A stretch of 64,000 bases of DNA, from the NCBI GenBank assembly GCA_017304685.1, contig JAFKLR010000003.1:744001-808000 (forward strand), read 5' to 3'. The notes under the pieces are model-generated. The model was not told where the DNA came from, ran no database searches, and saw only the letters and a program-made list of their open reading frames with translations. Numbering within the stretch: the stretch's first letter is position 1; the number at the start of each line of letters is the position of its first letter. Position numbers and translations under genes: made by a program. Of the stretch, positions 1 through 7,951 are shown one piece after another. The DNA is from Sphingobacteriia bacterium. GTDB lineage: Bacteria > Pseudomonadota > Alphaproteobacteria > Rickettsiales > 33-17.

Positions 1-369
1 AAATTAATAACTAATCGTAAAGATGAAGCCATAGTTCCACTTTTAGGGTTTTTACTTGCCTGGGTAAGTTTATTTTTAATCAATGTAGCGTCTAAATCGC
101 ATAATAATCTTTGGCTTGCTTGTGGAGGATTATTCGGATTTAGCACAGGTTACTATTTAACGCTGGCTCAAAATCTCAAATCGAAAACATATATTACCTT
201 ACCGCTTGGAGTTGCAGGTGCTGTATTAATTTATTTATTTGCCCCTTATTTGTTAAAACAAGTATTCAAATCTAACGTAGCTATTTTTGCCCAATTCTTT
301 ATTTTAACTTTTTGGGTAAGTTTTGCCGCAGAAAAGATAGCTAATATAACAAATAAAATAAAAAATTAA
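1..369 (+). CDS. C-terminal part of an integral membrane protein
   Basis: An open frame enters from the left edge and ends at a TAA at 367-369, giving 122 residues without their start. The sequence is almost wholly hydrophobic, with four likely membrane helices at about residues 15-35, 44-62, 70-91 and 97-116, and a short lysine- and asparagine-rich tail. No family motif is recognised; a small transporter or permease subunit is possible. The missing N-terminal part is needed to identify it. Confidence 0.6.
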   Translation, partial: KLITNRKDEAIVPLLGFLLAWVSLFLINVASKSHNNLWLACGGLFGFSTGYYLTLAQNLKSKTYITLPLGVAGAVLIYLFAPYLLKQVFKSNVAIFAQFFILTFWVSFAAEKIANITNKIKN

Positions 370-671
370 CTAATACTACGCGTTATTTATTAAAAAAATT
401 GCAAAAATTAATACTTTAACCCCTATATGATAAATTTTTACTAATAAAATCTCATTAAGTAATTTATAATCATTGCTTTTAAAATCATTCTGAGTTATTT
501 TTTATTAAAAGCGAGTTATGAAAATTGCTAAACTATTTTAAATGTTTGACATTTATGACAGGATATAACGTAATTTTCAAGCCAGGCTTAAATTAAAGAA
601 ATTAATTCTTTAGTTTAATTTTTGACTTACGCTCACTTTTTATACTTAACGCCGAACTTAGGAGAATATCG
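370..671. other. Intergenic region carrying the presumed cspA promoter and leader
   Basis: No gene is seen here. The left half is AT-rich and featureless. The right half holds a TTGACA at 546-551 followed 17 bases later by CGTAAT at 569-574, a plausible sigma70 promoter, and then the hairpin listed separately. A transcript from this promoter would give cspA a leader of roughly 90 bases, in keeping with long structured leaders of cold-shock mRNAs. Confidence 0.4.
588..623 (+). promoter_or_regulatory. AT-rich hairpin in the cspA leader
   Basis: A 13-bp stem (588-600 with 606-618, one G-U pair) closes a 5-base loop and is followed by a run of five T. It looks like an intrinsic terminator but lies downstream of the putative cspA promoter and about 50 bases before the start codon. 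It could be an attenuator or temperature-sensitive structure of the cspA leader, or the terminator of an upstream transcript. Function is inferred only. Confidence 0.35.
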
Positions 672-881
672 ATGGCAGAAGTTAAAGGTACCGTTAAATG
701 GTTCAATAATACAAAAGGTTATGGTTTTATTGCACCAGAAACTGGTGAAAAAGATGTGTTTGTTCATATTTCAGCTCTTCAATCAGCTGGGATTAGAACT
801 TTAAATGAAGGTCAGTCAGTTAGTTTCGATTTAGAAAACAAACAAGGCAGAACTTCTGCAATTAATCTTAAAGTTGACTAA
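672..881 (+). CDS. cspA: Cold-shock protein, CspA family
   Basis: This 69-residue protein is a complete single cold-shock domain, the usual length of the family. It carries KGYGFI (RNP1) near residue 17 and VFVHIS (RNP2) near residue 30, the aromatic single-strand nucleic-acid-binding face. CspA-type proteins act as cytoplasmic RNA chaperones that melt mRNA structure, in the cold and often constitutively in reduced genomes. AGGAGA sits about 7 bases before the ATG. A 60-residue frame overlapping it in another register is a shadow. The long hairpin-bearing leader suggests post-transcriptional control. Confidence 0.95.
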   Translation: MAEVKGTVKWFNNTKGYGFIAPETGEKDVFVHISALQSAGIRTLNEGQSVSFDLENKQGRTSAINLKVD

Positions 882-1226
882 GATTATTAAGTAACACATT
901 ATAAAGAGCGTACGAAATCCTATCTCATAGATCAATCATAAATAGACTGTAAGAAAGTTTTAGCCGCGAGGCTAATAGAGGTGTATACTCAAAATTTGGG
1001 ATTTGATAAAAAAGAAATTAAAGCAAATTTATTAAAAAAAATGTTTTAATTTAGTAAAATCAAATCCCAAACATTTTAAAATCTAAAAAATACAAATTTT
1101 CAAAAAGTTTATTTCGTTCTTATCGCTCCCAAAAATTTTTAAGCTTTACAAAAACATTATTTAAGTAAATTACTAATATTAAAAATTGGAAATATAATCC
1201 AATTTATCATTTGATGAGAAAAATTA
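882..1226. ncRNA. Structured intergenic stretch; possible small RNA (unidentified)
   Basis: There is no credible reading frame here but clear secondary structure. A perfect 6-bp stem with a GCGA tetraloop lies at 960-975. A 13-bp perfect inverted repeat (995-1007 with 1059-1071) extends by five further pairs past a one-base bulge. Nested inside it is an 8-bp AAATTAAA/TTTAATTT stem. The segment AAATCC at 916-921 could alternatively pair with GGATTT at 999-1004. This resembles a structured RNA or a small inverted-repeat element more than random AT-rich sequence. I could not match it to tmRNA, 6S, SRP or RNase P RNA. Confidence 0.35.
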
Positions 1227-2081
1227 ATGGTTAATATTGTAATTAGAATATTTGAAGAAAAAGATATTATATCAATTGAAGAAATCCTAAAAATTACTGA
1301 GTGGGATAACCAATATATAAATGGTCAATTAGAGGCAATAAAAAACCTTTGCACACGTAATACAGGGGAAATTCAAGTTGCTATCAATAACGATGTAATT
1401 GTTGGCTTTATTCAAGTTGAACATTATAATTGGAATAGATTGAGTCATATACATGGGCTAATTGTACACCCAGATTTTAGAAGACTCGGAATTGCAAAAA
1501 AACTCGTTAAATCCATAGAAAACTCCTCTAAAGCTAACGATAACCGAGGCATTTTTGTAGATACTCCAATTAATAATTTTAATGGTAGAAAATTTTACAC
1601 TTCTATTGGTTTTAATGAAGCATATATTATGCCAAATTTTTATGAAAATAATTTAGATGGCGTTACATTTCAAAAATTCTTTGAAAAAAATTATAAAATT
1701 GATTTGAATACAGTATTTGAGGAATTAAAATCTAGAGAACCTATATTCCACCATCCGGATAAATTTGGAAAAAATGAGCAAGATATTTTAGAACAAATGT
1801 GCGAAGGATTTTGGGAAGTAGGAGCATCAGGGAATGTATATACACAGCAGGACGCTCTTGAAATATTACCTATTCGTTACAATGACCCAAATTACCACGA
1901 TATTTGGGAAGCTAAAGACTTTAAAATTATGCAAATAGCTCCAAACAATTATTTATTGACTTATATTCTTATTCAAAACAATACAAGAATTACAAGAAGA
2001 TCAACAATTTGGCGTAAGCAAAATGATAAATGGAAAATACTTTATCATCAAGGGACTATCGTGTCCGAGACTAACCCCTGA
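1227..2081 (+). CDS. GNAT acetyltransferase fused to an NTF2-like domain
   Basis: The 284-residue product has two parts. Residues 1-150 look like a GNAT N-acetyltransferase, with the acetyl-CoA loop seen as VHPDFRRLGIAKKLV (about residues 80-95) followed by NGRKFYTSIGF. Residues about 165-284 resemble an NTF2/SnoaL-like (DUF4440) fold, with paired aromatic strands and a closing RRSTIWRKQNDKWKILYHQ. GNAT enzymes move an acetyl group from acetyl-CoA to amines; the substrate here is unknown. The second domain often binds small molecules or mediates dimerisation. The ribosome site is weak. It stands alone between cspA and a tRNA. Confidence 0.75.
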   Translation: MVNIVIRIFEEKDIISIEEILKITEWDNQYINGQLEAIKNLCTRNTGEIQVAINNDVIVGFIQVEHYNWNRLSHIHGLIVHPDFRRLGIAKKLVKSIENSSKANDNRGIFVDTPINNFNGRKFYTSIGFNEAYIMPNFYENNLDGVTFQKFFEKNYKIDLNTVFEELKSREPIFHHPDKFGKNEQDILEQMCEGFWEVGASGNVYTQQDALEILPIRYNDPNYHDIWEAKDFKIMQIAPNNYLLTYILIQNNTRITRRSTIWRKQNDKWKILYHQGTIVSETNP

Positions 2082-2173
2082 CCTGAATATAGAGTTTAAG
2101 CTAATAAATAATTACTTATTATGCTTATTGATTTCATCCTCAATTTTTTTTCATAAATTTATTTAAAAAATAC

Positions 2174-2201
2174 TAGACTAGAAAAACTTTTCTTGTATAA
2201 T
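2174..2201 (+). promoter_or_regulatory. sigma70 promoter of the tRNA(CAU) gene
   Basis: TAGACT at 2174-2179 and a perfect TATAAT at 2196-2201 are separated by 16 bases. The tRNA begins 13 bases after the -10 box, the distance expected for a short 5' leader. Confidence 0.6.
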
Positions 2202-2213
2202 CCCCTTTCAACT

Positions 2214-2289
2214 GGGCCTGTAGTTCAGTGGTTAGAACGCACCGCTCATAACGGTGTTGTCGTAGGTTCGAATCCTGCCAGGCCCACCA
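2214..2289 (+). tRNA. tRNA with CAU anticodon, probably tRNA-Ile2 (k2C-modified)
   Basis: A complete cloverleaf: acceptor GGGCCTG pairs with CAGGCCC, the anticodon stem CACCG/CGGTG frames CTCATAA, the T-arm loop is normal and CCA is encoded. The anticodon is CAU. The acceptor stem looks like an isoleucine tRNA, so the lysidine-modified tRNA-Ile2 reading AUA is favoured over elongator Met. A Met assignment cannot be excluded without comparing identity elements. Confidence 0.85.
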
Positions 2290-2305
2290 CTTATGCTCAA
2301 TTAAT

Positions 2306-3181
2306 ATGTTAAAACGCATTACAAATTTTTTCTTACACCTTCTCTTTTTATTTTTCCGTTTTATCTTAATCTTTTTTTCCTTTAACACTGCTTCAAATAT
2401 TTGTGGAAAACTAGCAAAATCTATAGGTAAATTTCACAAAGCTTCAAAAATAGCTTATAAGAATTTAAAAAACATTTATCCAGAAAAAACAGATGAAGAA
2501 ATAAAGGTAATTATAGAGAAAGTATGGGAACATTTAGGAAGGAATTTTGGTGAATTTGTTAAATTAAATTCATTATCGAAAGAAGAAATTTTGAATTTAG
2601 TTGAACATTCTGAGTTACAAAACTTACAAAAATACCTTAAAGAACATCCAAAAGTAATAATAGTTTCTGGTCATTTCGGTAATTGGGAAATAGCTCCTAA
2701 AGTTGCTAATTATTTTAACATACCTTTTTATCTAATTTATCGTCATGCCAATAACAAATACTTTGATCGTGAAATTAATAAAATTCGCTTAAAATATGTA
2801 AAAGGTTTATTCGATAAAGGCATACAAGGAGCTCGCAATTTAGTAAAAACATTACTTCAAAGTGAAAATTTCATTTTATGTATGCTGGTTGATCAAAAGT
2901 TAAACACAGGTATAAAATCTAATTTTTTAGGTAAATCTGCTAATACTTCTACATTTGCCGCAGAACTTTCATGTAAATATAAAATGCCAATTATTATGGC
3001 ACGAATTGAGCGAATTAACATGGAACCAAAATTTAAAATTAAAATAGGCCCATATTTAGATGAACATTTACAAAAACCAACAAACTATAGCGATTTAACC
3101 CAACAGTTAAATGATATAATTGGCACCTGGATTCATGAATCACCTGAGCAATGGTTCTGGGTTCATAAAAGATGGTCTTAA
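2306..3181 (+). CDS. lpxL: Lipid A biosynthesis lauroyl/myristoyl acyltransferase
   Basis: The 291-residue protein has one N-terminal membrane helix (residues 5-28) and an LPLAT acyltransferase domain. The catalytic H-x4-E motif is visible as GHFGNWE near residue 128. Further family blocks are the MLVDQK stretch and the C-terminal PEQWFWVHKRW. The enzyme adds secondary acyl chains from acyl-ACP to Kdo-lipid A at the inner face of the cytoplasmic membrane. Its length is normal for LpxL/HtrB. It implies this organism makes lipid A, unlike Ehrlichia, Anaplasma or Orientia. It starts 17 bases after the tRNA and its end overlaps the convergent small gene by four bases. LpxL and LpxM cannot be told apart here. 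Confidence 0.88.
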   Translation: MLKRITNFFLHLLFLFFRFILIFFSFNTASNICGKLAKSIGKFHKASKIAYKNLKNIYPEKTDEEIKVIIEKVWEHLGRNFGEFVKLNSLSKEEILNLVEHSELQNLQKYLKEHPKVIIVSGHFGNWEIAPKVANYFNIPFYLIYRHANNKYFDREINKIRLKYVKGLFDKGIQGARNLVKTLLQSENFILCMLVDQKLNTGIKSNFLGKSANTSTFAAELSCKYKMPIIMARIERINMEPKFKIKIGPYLDEHLQKPTNYSDLTQQLNDIIGTWIHESPEQWFWVHKRWS

Positions 3182-3387
3182 TAATTTTCTTCTTCGTATT
3201 CTTCGTCTTCCTCATCATCTTCTTCTGCCCCTACATCATGTAGAGGCTCATTGGGTATTTCTCTTGGATCTTCTTCTGGTTCATCATTTGGTTCTTCTAC
3301 AGGAAATTCTTGCGGGATTTCTGGAGGTTCTTTAGGAGGCTGAAATAGGGTTTTATTTTTAATTATAGCAAAGATATTACTAAACAT
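3178..3387 (-). CDS. Small acidic Pro/Glu-rich protein of unknown function
   Basis: A 69-residue product beginning MFSNIFAIIKNKTLF, then a proline- and glutamate-rich middle (PPKEPPEIPQE) and a nearly all-acidic tail ending EEENY. The ATG at 3387 is chosen because GGGAGGA lies directly upstream; the GTG five codons earlier would place the ribosome site inside the gene. The short hydrophobic N-terminus is too weak to call a signal peptide. The composition fits an intrinsically disordered, possibly metal- or protein-binding peptide. I do not recognise a family. Confidence 0.55.
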   Translation of the reverse strand: MFSNIFAIIKNKTLFQPPKEPPEIPQEFPVEEPNDEPEEDPREIPNEPLHDVGAEEDDEEDEEYEEENY

Positions 3388-3559
3388 CTTTTCCTCCCTC
3401 ACAAAAGGTTAAAATTCTGTTTATTATATATTTTTATTTTACTTCAATTGAATTAAATGAAAAGACTTTTTAACAATAATTTCAATTTTTAATTATGAAC
3501 TATAAATTAATAAGTGGTCTCAATATATAATAAACTTATATAATATTCTTAGACCAAGC

Positions 3560-3587
3560 TTGACAACATAGGCTTTTTTTGTATAAT
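3560..3587 (+). promoter_or_regulatory. Consensus sigma70 promoter of tRNA-Arg(ACG)
   Basis: A perfect TTGACA at 3560-3565 and a perfect TATAAT at 3582-3587 with a 16-base spacer lie 13 bases upstream of the tRNA. Confidence 0.75.
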
Positions 3588-3599
3588 CGCCACTCAATA

Positions 3600-3676
3600 G
3601 CACCCTTAGCTCAGCTGGATAGAGCATTTGACTACGAATCAAAAGGTCGGGCGTTCGAGTCGCTCAGGGTGCGCCA
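3600..3676 (+). tRNA. tRNA-Arg(ACG)
   Basis: Acceptor GCACCCT pairs with AGGGTGC, followed by G73 and an encoded CCA. The anticodon stem TTTGA/TCAAA frames CTACGAA, giving anticodon ACG; A34 is normally deaminated to inosine by TadA so that it reads CGU, CGC and CGA. The D and T arms are normal. Confidence 0.95.
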
Positions 3677-3833
3677 TTAAACTCTTTCTTTATTTTTTAC
3701 ATTAGTTCTACTTAATATTTATAATCCTACCTAGCTAAATTTATTATTTAATTTACCTAATGGTTATTGATTTTTTTTACTTAATAACTATATATACCTT
3801 TAACAAAAGCAATTAGGTATAAATAGGTAATAT

Positions 3834-5699
3834 ATGACTGAAACAATTAATGAAACTAAACATCAATTTAATGCAGAAGTTGGAAAAATTCTTCAACTAA
3901 TGATTCATTCTTTATATACCAATAAAGATATTTTCCTTCGTGAACTTATTTCAAACTCATCAGATGCTATTGATAAACTTCGCTATTTATCAATAACTAA
4001 TCCTGATCTTTCAAAAGATGACCATAATTATAAAATTACAATTGAAACAAATGAGCAAGATGGAACCATTACAATTACTGATAATGGTATCGGTATGAGC
4101 AAAGATGAGCTTATTAATAATCTTGGTACTATTGCAAAATCAGGAACTCAGGCCTTCTTAGAGCAAATTACAGGTGATGCTAAAAAAGATACTCAACTTA
4201 TTGGGCAATTTGGGGTTGGGTTTTATTCATCATTCATGGTTGCTGAAAGTGTAACTGTAAAATCGCGTCGCGCAGGAAGCGATGAAGCATGGGAATGGAA
4301 ATCGTTAGGAGATGGTGAATTTACAATAAAAGAAGATAATTATGATAAACGTGGAACAAAAATAATTTTAAAATTACGTGAGAATTCTAAAGAATATTTA
4401 GACCGTCATAGAGTAAGTTATGTTGTCAAAACATATTCAGATCATATTTCAGCACCAATAACCTTTATTGATTCAGAAGGTAAAGAAGAAAACTTAAATA
4501 GCTCATCTGCTCTTTGGACAAAGAGTAAATCTGAAATTAGCGATGAGGAATATAAGAATTTTTATAAAGCGGTTTCACATCAATTTGATGATCCGTGGAT
4601 GGTATTACATAATAGAAATGAAGGGTTAGTAGAATTTACTAATCTTCTTTTTATTCCAAGCCGTAAACCTTTTGACCTCTTTCATCCAGATAGAATGGCA
4701 CGTGTAAAATTATATATAAAAAAGGTATTTATAACCGAACAAGTTGAATTAATTCCTGCATATTTAAGATTCTTAAGAGGGGTGGTTGATTCTCAAGATT
4801 TACCTTTGAATATTAGCCGTGAAACCTTACAACATAACGCAGTTTTAGAAAAAATAAAACGTGCAATTATTAAAAGAGTACTGAGCGAACTGAAGAAAAA
4901 AGCTGAAAATAATTTAGAAGAATATAAAGCATTTTGGGAAAACTTTGGAGCAGTACTTAAAGAAGGCTTGTGCGAAGGCGGTGAATTTAGAGACGATATT
5001 CTTGAAGTATGTCGTTTCAATAGTACTCATGATAATGAACAAACCGTAAGCCTTGCTGATTACATTTCAAGAATGAAAGAAGGGCAAAACACTATATATT
5101 ATCTAACAGGCGATTCTTTAGAATCATTGAGGAAAAGCCCACAATTAGAAGGTTTTGTATCACGCGGCATAGAAGTGCTTTTATTTAATGATCATGTTGA
5201 TGAATTTTGGGTAAATGTTGTTCAAGAATATAAGGAAAAAGAAATTAAATCGATTACACGTTCTGAAATTGACTTAGAAAACAATAACTTATCTGAAGAG
5301 GCAAAAAAAGACGAAGAAGACACTAAAGAAAGATTTACAAAATTAACTAATCATATAAAATCCCTGCTTGGTGATAGTATAAAAGAAGTTAAGCTTTCCA
5401 AGAAGTTAACAGAAAGTCCAACTTGTCTCTCTGTGCCTGAAGGTGCAATGGACATAAGAATGGAACGTTTCTTGCTAGAACAAAAACAGCTAAATAGTGG
5501 TTCAGCTAAGATTTTTGAAATTAATCCTAAGCATGATATCATTAACTATTTGGCAAATAAGGAAAGTTTTGGACCTGAAGATGATATGCTTATAAAAATC
5601 CTCTTTGATCAGGCATGCATCGTTGAAGGTGAACCAGTTAATGATGCTAGTGAATTCGCTAATTTTGTTACAAATGTATTAAAAAAAGCTTACTTGTAA
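3834..5699 (+). CDS. htpG: Molecular chaperone HtpG (Hsp90)
   Basis: A full-length bacterial Hsp90 of 621 residues. The N-terminal GHKL ATPase is clear: LISNSSDAIDKLRY with the Mg-binding Asn near residue 41, DNGIGM (about 85-90) and GQFGVGFYSSFMV (about 128-140). The middle domain carries the catalytic-loop arginine in LPLNISRETLQ (about residue 330). The C-terminal dimerisation domain ends without a eukaryotic MEEVD tail, as in other bacteria. HtpG is a cytosolic ATP-dependent chaperone for late folding of client proteins. It stands alone, with about 130-150 bases of non-coding sequence on each side. Confidence 0.97.
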   Translation: MTETINETKHQFNAEVGKILQLMIHSLYTNKDIFLRELISNSSDAIDKLRYLSITNPDLSKDDHNYKITIETNEQDGTITITDNGIGMSKDELINNLGTIAKSGTQAFLEQITGDAKKDTQLIGQFGVGFYSSFMVAESVTVKSRRAGSDEAWEWKSLGDGEFTIKEDNYDKRGTKIILKLRENSKEYLDRHRVSYVVKTYSDHISAPITFIDSEGKEENLNSSSALWTKSKSEISDEEYKNFYKAVSHQFDDPWMVLHNRNEGLVEFTNLLFIPSRKPFDLFHPDRMARVKLYIKKVFITEQVELIPAYLRFLRGVVDSQDLPLNISRETLQHNAVLEKIKRAIIKRVLSELKKKAENNLEEYKAFWENFGAVLKEGLCEGGEFRDDILEVCRFNSTHDNEQTVSLADYISRMKEGQNTIYYLTGDSLESLRKSPQLEGFVSRGIEVLLFNDHVDEFWVNVVQEYKEKEIKSITRSEIDLENNNLSEEAKKDEEDTKERFTKLTNHIKSLLGDSIKEVKLSKKLTESPTCLSVPEGAMDIRMERFLLEQKQLNSGSAKIFEINPKHDIINYLANKESFGPEDDMLIKILFDQACIVEGEPVNDASEFANFVTNVLKKAYL

Positions 5700-5850
5700 C
5701 AAATAAGTTTAATTTTTTATTAACCTTAAAAGGGTTAATTTGTAAAAAAATTGTATACACTTAATGTTTTGCTATTGCATTTTTTAAGTAAATTTGTTAT
5801 TATTTAGATAACAAAAAGTTAATTTTGTTAAATCACAAGGAGTTACTACA

Positions 5851-6159
5851 ATGTTGAATGAAAATACAGCAATTAGATCTGAAGATGAATTAGAAATTAT
5901 GGGTGATGTTAACTACGTAAGAAAATCTTCTTCTTTAGTTTCTGAAGCTCTTAATAAAGGTTGCGACGTTATCCAGATGGCTAACGGTGACATTTATATT
6001 ACTGAAACAAAAACCGTTACCTTTCATTATACCTATGATAAGAAAAAAGGTAAAATGATTCGTGTAAACAATGGCGGTAGAATGAAAAGAGTTAAAAAAG
6101 ACGATTTTCTTAATAACGCTGATGAATTAGTTGATGACTTAGAAGGTGAAATGGCATAA
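5851..6159 (+). CDS. Small Rickettsiales-type protein (DUF2671-like)
   Basis: A 102-residue soluble protein with a strong AAGGAG ribosome site and its own downstream terminator, suggesting good expression. The sequence has a central beta-rich block (about residues 30-75: DVIQMANGDIYITETKTVTFHYTY), a basic patch (KKKGKMIRVNNGGRMKRVKK) and an acidic C-terminus. From memory this resembles the small Rickettsiales family DUF2671, whose function is unknown; that assignment is moderate. No membrane segment or signal is present. It is monocistronic, between htpG and a putative protease. Confidence 0.7.
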   Translation: MLNENTAIRSEDELEIMGDVNYVRKSSSLVSEALNKGCDVIQMANGDIYITETKTVTFHYTYDKKKGKMIRVNNGGRMKRVKKDDFLNNADELVDDLEGEMA

Positions 6160-6191
6160 CTCCTGCCTTTTTTGCTAAAGAATCTATATAT

Positions 6192-6220
6192 AAAAAAATG
6201 GCTTTAACAGCCATTTTTTT
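6192..6220 (+). terminator. Intrinsic terminator after the DUF2671-like gene
   Basis: A perfect stem of A7-TGGCT pairing with AGCCA-T7 (6192-6203 with 6209-6220) around a 5-base loop, ending in a T run. The symmetrical A and T tracts allow action in both directions. Confidence 0.85.
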
Positions 6221-6387
6221 ATATATATTTATACAATCATAAGTTGCATTATAGCGCGTACCAACATAATAAATTAATAATTATTAAAAAACATTTAGTT
6301 AATAGTTACTTTCAGTTGACACAACTTAACTTTTGTATAAAATTAAAGTTGTTATATTACTTAAATTCCCTCTCTTTGGAGAAATTT

Positions 6388-7668
6388 ATGAGTAAATTAA
6401 TGAGCCATTTATTAACTTATATGTCCACTACTTTTGCGAGTGCAAATAACTATTTCTCTCCAACAAAAAGTGAAATAGAACAAAAATCTATTACTTTAAT
6501 TAATAAAGAAGTAGAAACCTCCCACCTAGAAGCCTTAGTCGATAAATTAAATTCCTCTGAATATATTACTCAAAAAGCTTATTTGTTAAAATTTCTTTTT
6601 GGAATAGAACTTGAAAAACTAACTGACCTAGAAGATGGACATCTTAAAGATGAAGATTATCCTGAACTAATAGAAATAATCAATGGACGCAGTAATAAAA
6701 TTTTACCCGTTATTATGCAATCTCATGGAGATCACTGGATAACACTTATATTAAGTACTGAAATAATTAATGATAATAATATAATTTATAAAATTAAAAT
6801 CTTTGATTCTTTAGGAACTGACTTTGAAAATTCTGAAAGAAAGTTAAAAGCAGAAAATAGAATAATTGATTCTATTAAGCCTTTTATAAAAAAATTTTCA
6901 GCAGATCATAGCAACCGGAATCCCGAAGTTGAAATTGAATTCATTAATAATAGATTAGCACAAGAAGATAAAATCTTTTGCGGCATAGCAAGTGTTTATA
7001 ATTTATTGTTAGAATTATATGATATCAAATTAAATGATAAGATTTTTATTCAAAATTTTTCTAACAGAGGTACTTTAAGTAATTTATATTTGAGAATACT
7101 CTTACATGACATGTTGAATAAAAGCTCAATATCAGATAATGATAATATTGAAGCTAAAATAGAACATTACTTATATGCGTTATTAACAGCAAAAACATTT
7201 GGACTTAAACCCTCAGTTTCAGAGAACAATATAACTAAATTGTGTACATTGATTAGCCCTGACGACGAGCAATCTAAATTTATAACTGATATTATAAGAA
7301 ATGATATTACCAAACTTTTAGATGAACAATTTAAAGAAATTAAAGAACTTGAAAAAGATAGATACAATTTATTACCAATATTTACATTGTGTTTAGTGAT
7401 ACTAACTGCCCTATTTAACTTAGTAACTTCATATACTGCTGCGCATTTAATGATTGCAATTCCTTCTTTATCGTTAGCAGGCAGTTATTTAATTCAAAAT
7501 AGCTTAAATAATGCAAATGAAGAATTATTAAGCCATATTCTAGATAAAAAAATAGATGAGTTTGTTCCAGCTAAAATTAAAGATGAACCCTCAGAAAGCT
7601 TGAGGAAAAAAGAAGAGGATTCTTTAATACTATTAAAAGAACAAACAATTTACCGTAAGTCAAACTAA
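6388..7668 (+). CDS. Probable CE-clan (Ulp1/C48-like) cysteine protease with C-terminal membrane hairpin
   Basis: The 426-residue product starts at the ATG at 6388, where TTGGAG lies 7 bases upstream; an in-frame extension back to 6244 has no ribosome site. A catalytic set typical of Ulp1/SENP and ChlaDub enzymes is visible: H116-W117 in GDHWITLIL, D140 in KIFDSLG, Q192 and C198 in QEDKIFCG. Known members cleave ubiquitin or ubiquitin-like proteins, or act as acetyltransferases. Residues about 328-378 form two membrane helices, so the enzyme could be anchored in a host or bacterial membrane with its catalytic domain exposed. It is monocistronic between a terminator and a tRNA. A host-directed deubiquitinase is the leading guess; substrate and secretion are not shown by sequence. 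Confidence 0.7.
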   Translation: MSKLMSHLLTYMSTTFASANNYFSPTKSEIEQKSITLINKEVETSHLEALVDKLNSSEYITQKAYLLKFLFGIELEKLTDLEDGHLKDEDYPELIEIINGRSNKILPVIMQSHGDHWITLILSTEIINDNNIIYKIKIFDSLGTDFENSERKLKAENRIIDSIKPFIKKFSADHSNRNPEVEIEFINNRLAQEDKIFCGIASVYNLLLELYDIKLNDKIFIQNFSNRGTLSNLYLRILLHDMLNKSSISDNDNIEAKIEHYLYALLTAKTFGLKPSVSENNITKLCTLISPDDEQSKFITDIIRNDITKLLDEQFKEIKELEKDRYNLLPIFTLCLVILTALFNLVTSYTAAHLMIAIPSLSLAGSYLIQNSLNNANEELLSHILDKKIDEFVPAKIKDEPSESLRKKEEDSLILLKEQTIYRKSN

Positions 7669-7675
7669 TTAAATT

Positions 7676-7751
7676 TGGTACACCTGGGGCGATTCGAACG
7701 CCCGACCTTCACCTTCGGAGGGTAACGCTCTATCCACTGAGCTACAGGTGC
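7676..7751 (-). tRNA. tRNA-Arg(CCG)
   Basis: Read on the minus strand, acceptor GCACCTG pairs with CAGGTGT (one G-U), followed by A73 and encoded CCA. The anticodon stem TTACC/GGTGA frames CTCCGAA, giving anticodon CCG for the rare codon CGG. All arms are normal. Confidence 0.93.
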
Positions 7752-7761
7752 AAATGATGAT

Positions 7762-7790
7762 AAAATACGTTATAAAACTACCCTTTTCAA
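7762..7790 (-). promoter_or_regulatory. Probable promoter of tRNA-Arg(CCG)
   Basis: On the minus strand a TTGAAA (7785-7790) and TATTTT (7762-7767) are separated by 17 bases, 10 bases before the tRNA 5' end. It is a weaker match than the promoters of the other tRNAs. Confidence 0.4.
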
Positions 7791-7951
7791 GCTAAAACTC
7801 ATTATCTTTTAGATATAATTTATTAAAAATTCTGTAAATAAAATTAAAAATAATTATTTCTAATGTTAAATTATTAGTTGACCTAAAGAGACAAAAGATT
7901 AACAATCAGTCTATTTACTAGACGCTATTAATCTTGAATTAGGAGCGATAT

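Noticed and set aside
622-804. A 60-codon frame overlapping cspA
   Set aside because: It overlaps the well-supported cspA in another register and has no ribosome site.
2173-2388. A 71-codon minus-strand frame through the tRNA(CAU) gene
   Set aside because: Its protein contains the WAWQDSNLRQ-type sequence that arises from translating the antisense of a tRNA; no ribosome site.
6244-6387. N-terminal extension of the CE-clan protease
   Set aside because: No ribosome site at 6244, while TTGGAG precedes the ATG at 6388.
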